From positions 372,001 to 436,000 of the forward strand of contig JAPVXR010000003.1 of assembly GCA_027214385.1 (NCBI GenBank): 64,000 bases of DNA. The letters run 5' to 3'. The notes below the pieces were generated by a model, which was not told the DNA's origin, made no database searches, and saw only the letters and a list, made by a program, of their open reading frames with translations. The position numbers and the translations under genes were made by a program. Below are positions 62,074 to 64,000 of the stretch, in pieces. Every line of letters starts with the position of its first letter. Positions within the stretch are counted from its first letter, which is position 1. Source of the stretch: Cryomorphaceae bacterium 1068. GTDB taxonomy: Bacteria; Bacteroidota; Bacteroidia; Flavobacteriales_D; Cryomorphaceae.

Positions 62074-62658
62074 ATGAGTGGAACGTTCTACAAAACTAAA
62101 GAGTCGGTTGAAGAATACATCAGATTAGCAAAGGGTGTTAATGGAGGGGAACTGATTAATAAGCTAAAGAATTTCCTACCATTAAATTCTTCCTTACTTG
62201 AAATCGGCACAGGCCCGGGAACTGACTGGAACATCCTCAACCTTGATTATGAAGTCGTAGGTTCTGATAATTCAGCCGAATTTCTATGTCATCTCGTTTC
62301 TGCTAATCCTAAAGGCAGATTCATTGAATTAGATGCTACCACACTGAGATTAGAAGAAAAGTTTGACGGTATTTATTCTAACAAGGTAATGCATCATTTG
62401 CACGATGACGAACTCAAGGATTCCATACAAAGACAGTTTGATGTTTTAAATACCAACGGAATCATCTGTCATTCTTTCTGGAAAGGAGAAGGTTCAGAAA
62501 TTTTCAAAGGACTCTTCGTGAACTATCACACTAAGAAATCATTGAAGGATCTCTTTGAGAACAACTTTGAAATTCTTTTGATTGAAGAATATGCAGAATT
62601 TGAAGATGGAGACTCATTGGTACTGATTGGAAAGAAAAAAGCCGATAGCAACGGTTAG
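62074..62658 (+). CDS. Class I SAM-dependent methyltransferase
   Basis: 194 residues. Motif I L-E-I-G-T-G-P-G-T, the acidic V-V-G-S-D and D-G-I-Y-S-N-K-V-M-H-H-L at motif IV match small-molecule methyltransferases. The acceptor is unknown. An ATG at 62074 follows an imperfect hairpin region (62030-62060). Confidence 0.82.
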   Translation: MSGTFYKTKESVEEYIRLAKGVNGGELINKLKNFLPLNSSLLEIGTGPGTDWNILNLDYEVVGSDNSAEFLCHLVSANPKGRFIELDATTLRLEEKFDGIYSNKVMHHLHDDELKDSIQRQFDVLNTNGIICHSFWKGEGSEIFKGLFVNYHTKKSLKDLFENNFEILLIEEYAEFEDGDSLVLIGKKKADSNG

Positions 62659-62669
62659 TTCATAAAAGG

Positions 62670-62708
62670 TCGATTTGGTATCTTAGGCCAATCGTGATCC
62701 CGACCTAA
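62670..62708 (+). promoter_or_regulatory. Recurring promoter-like element, copy 5
   Basis: CGATTTGG, then TATCTTAGGCCAATCGTGAT, then CCCGACC, about 57 bases before the VOC ATG. It is the most divergent copy. Confidence 0.3.
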
Positions 62709-62735
62709 GTGAGGGTTAAAACCAAAAACAGAACC

Positions 62736-63086
62736 ATGCTAACCGACATCAACCCAAAACTACCTATGCGCGATAAGTCTGCTACCAGACATTTCTACAT
62801 CAGCCAATTGGGTTTTAAAGAAATAGGCGACTATGAAGGGTATTTAATGGTTCGAAAGGATCATGTGGAAATCCACTTCTTTGAATTTAAAGAGCTAGAC
62901 CCCAAGGAGAATTATGGTCAAGTCTATGTTAGAACCGACAACATTGACGGCGTTTATCAATCGATGCTGGATAGTAAAACTAAAATTCATCCGAACGGCG
63001 CATTGCAAATCAAACCATGGGGACAAAAAGAATTTGCCTTGCTTGACCCTGACAATAACCTATTGACATTTGGACAAAGTATTTAG
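62736..63086 (+). CDS. VOC-family (bleomycin-resistance-like) protein
   Basis: 116 residues from the ATG at 62736; an upstream GTG at 62709 is less likely. P-M-R-D-K-S-A-T-R-H-F-Y, then H-V-E-I-H-F-F-E-F, and F-A-L-L-D-P-D-N-N fit the bleomycin-resistance branch of VOC proteins, which bind a ligand without metal. The ligand is unknown. Confidence 0.82.
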   Translation: MLTDINPKLPMRDKSATRHFYISQLGFKEIGDYEGYLMVRKDHVEIHFFEFKELDPKENYGQVYVRTDNIDGVYQSMLDSKTKIHPNGALQIKPWGQKEFALLDPDNNLLTFGQSI

Positions 63087-63185
63087 GACCTCAACAGAAG
63101 AACCGCTAAAGACGGCTACCCCCCATTCTCTTCGGTATGCTTTCTGTCGCCTAAGTCTACGTCTATATAATCACTCCGTCATCAT

Positions 63186-63779
63186 ATGAAATATACCATA
63201 CTCTTTTTGGCCACGGGCCTGTTGTACGCTTGTCAGAACCACAATCCATACGAGTGCAGCATAGATGATCAAATCCTCTTGGTCAATGACAGTCTATTGG
63301 CTCGAGAAGGCTTTAAGGAAAGTTACGAGAACTACCTGTATGCGGTTGATGAACCTGACATGAATCGGTGCAGCACAAAAACATATCGCCTGATGAATTC
63401 CTTCAGTTGGGAGAAAAAAATATGGTCTTACCGTTTTGAAAAGCAATCGGAAGGCGGATTACTTACCCTCAAAAAAACTTACACCAAAGCGTACAAAGAG
63501 TCTGAAGGGGTGAACGACACAACACTAATCAGAACGTTAACTTCTGACGAATGGAGTACTATAGAAAAGGCTTTCGATTCAAGTTGCTTTTGGACCATGC
63601 CCGTAAAAATAGACCGCAAAGGACTTGACGGCGGGCACTATTGGCTGGAGGCTTTTGACCCTTTGGCCCATAACCCCGTCAAAAGAGATTACTTCATAGC
63701 CGTAAGGTGGAGTCCTGAAAGAGGAACGGCATTTCGCCATATTTGTGAAACAATTTTAGAAGTTGCAGAAGCAGAATAA
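63186..63779 (+). CDS. Lipoprotein of unknown function
   Basis: 197 residues with a lipobox L-Y-A-C (C16). No family is recognised; the central part has a K-T-Y-R-L, W-S-Y-R-F and D-G-G-H-Y-W-L-E pattern suggestive of a beta-rich fold. It is anchored in the envelope. Confidence 0.6.
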   Translation: MKYTILFLATGLLYACQNHNPYECSIDDQILLVNDSLLAREGFKESYENYLYAVDEPDMNRCSTKTYRLMNSFSWEKKIWSYRFEKQSEGGLLTLKKTYTKAYKESEGVNDTTLIRTLTSDEWSTIEKAFDSSCFWTMPVKIDRKGLDGGHYWLEAFDPLAHNPVKRDYFIAVRWSPERGTAFRHICETILEVAEAE

Positions 63780-63939
63780 CACCACAGCCCTTTCTGCGAG
63801 CTCCTGCTTTTTGACCATTACATGATGACTGCAAAAGACCCTATGCTCAACAGATTTGCCCTCTGCCCTATTTCAAGAGATACCTATGGAGTTCCACTAT
63901 CTGCTGCGAAGTGTACAATACCATTGCAATGACGTTCAT

Positions 63940-64000
63940 CTATTTGGACTTCGTCTCAACGAGCGAATGCTCCTTGGCAAAAGTGAGTAAATGCGCGGTA
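63940..64000 (-). CDS. Possible C-terminal end of a gene entering from the right
   Basis: On the minus strand, from the right edge, one frame reads T-A-H-L-L-T-F-A-K-E-H-S-L-V-E-T-K-S-K and a stop at 63940-63942. The composition is protein-like, but 19 residues are too few to identify a family. 63780-63939 holds no supported gene. Confidence 0.25.
   Translation of the reverse strand, partial: TAHLLTFAKEHSLVETKSK

Noticed and set aside
54234-63779. Possible integron gene-cassette array (small unrelated genes, one strand, recurring intergenic element).
   Set aside because: No integrase gene and no convincing attC pair (RYYYAAC with GTTRRRY) could be found between the genes. Several genes are larger than usual cassettes.

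Overview
The window is chromosomal DNA from a Bacteroidota bacterium, most likely a marine-type Flavobacteriales or Cryomorphaceae-like organism. The evidence is four secreted proteins with type IX secretion (T9SS) C-terminal sorting domains, a complete Bacteroides-type aerotolerance (bat) operon, promoters of the TAnnTTTG type, no Shine-Dalgarno dependence, and Bacteroidota families such as DUF4199 and the ResB-CcsA fusion. I saw no rRNA, tRNA, CRISPR array, insertion sequence or prophage. One SRP RNA gene is clear.

Layout. 1-86: N-terminus of a P-type cation ATPase, minus strand, running off the left edge. 327-11472: a redox cluster on the plus strand, made of a membrane cytochrome b, a membrane-anchored ferredoxin/FAD oxidoreductase, a 20-heme cytochrome c, a broken mini-cytochrome, an outer-membrane beta-barrel, an OB-fold lipoprotein, a fused ResB-CcsA cytochrome c maturase, a cytochrome remnant and a 19-heme cytochrome c. 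This could be a trans-envelope electron conduit, and it carries reciprocal remnants of an old duplication. 11.5-14.7 kb: an aspartic-protease-like protein without catalytic aspartates, a gene-poor stretch with a candidate structured small RNA, and a secreted nuclease. 14.7-17.3 kb: paaABCD (phenylacetyl-CoA epoxidase) without paaE.

17.3-27 kb, mostly minus strand: esterase, MltF-like transglycosylase, nucleoid protein, Tex, an esterase-TPR protein and a frameshifted T9SS protein. 27-38 kb: a T9SS beta-propeller protein, mnmA, a glycosyltransferase, SRP RNA, a short-chain dehydrogenase, ndk, recF with DUF721, a TPR protein, ribH and a MazG-like hydrolase. 38.3-46.7 kb: moxR-DUF58-batD-like-batA-batB-batC-batD-batE, tightly overlapping.

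46.8-52.4 kb: an eleven-gene minus-strand operon of small metabolic and detoxification proteins (GNAT, DUF1272, nitrilase, PhzF, VOC, cupin, OsmC, flavin-binding and others), facing a divergent MocR-type regulator at 52.6-54.1 kb. 54.2-63.8 kb: a plus-strand run of unrelated small genes (beta-lactamase-like hydrolases, HNH, DinB, cupin, TlpA-like, methyltransferase, VOC, lipoproteins). Several are preceded by a similar promoter-like element.

All calls come from reading the sequence and remembered family motifs; no database search was run.
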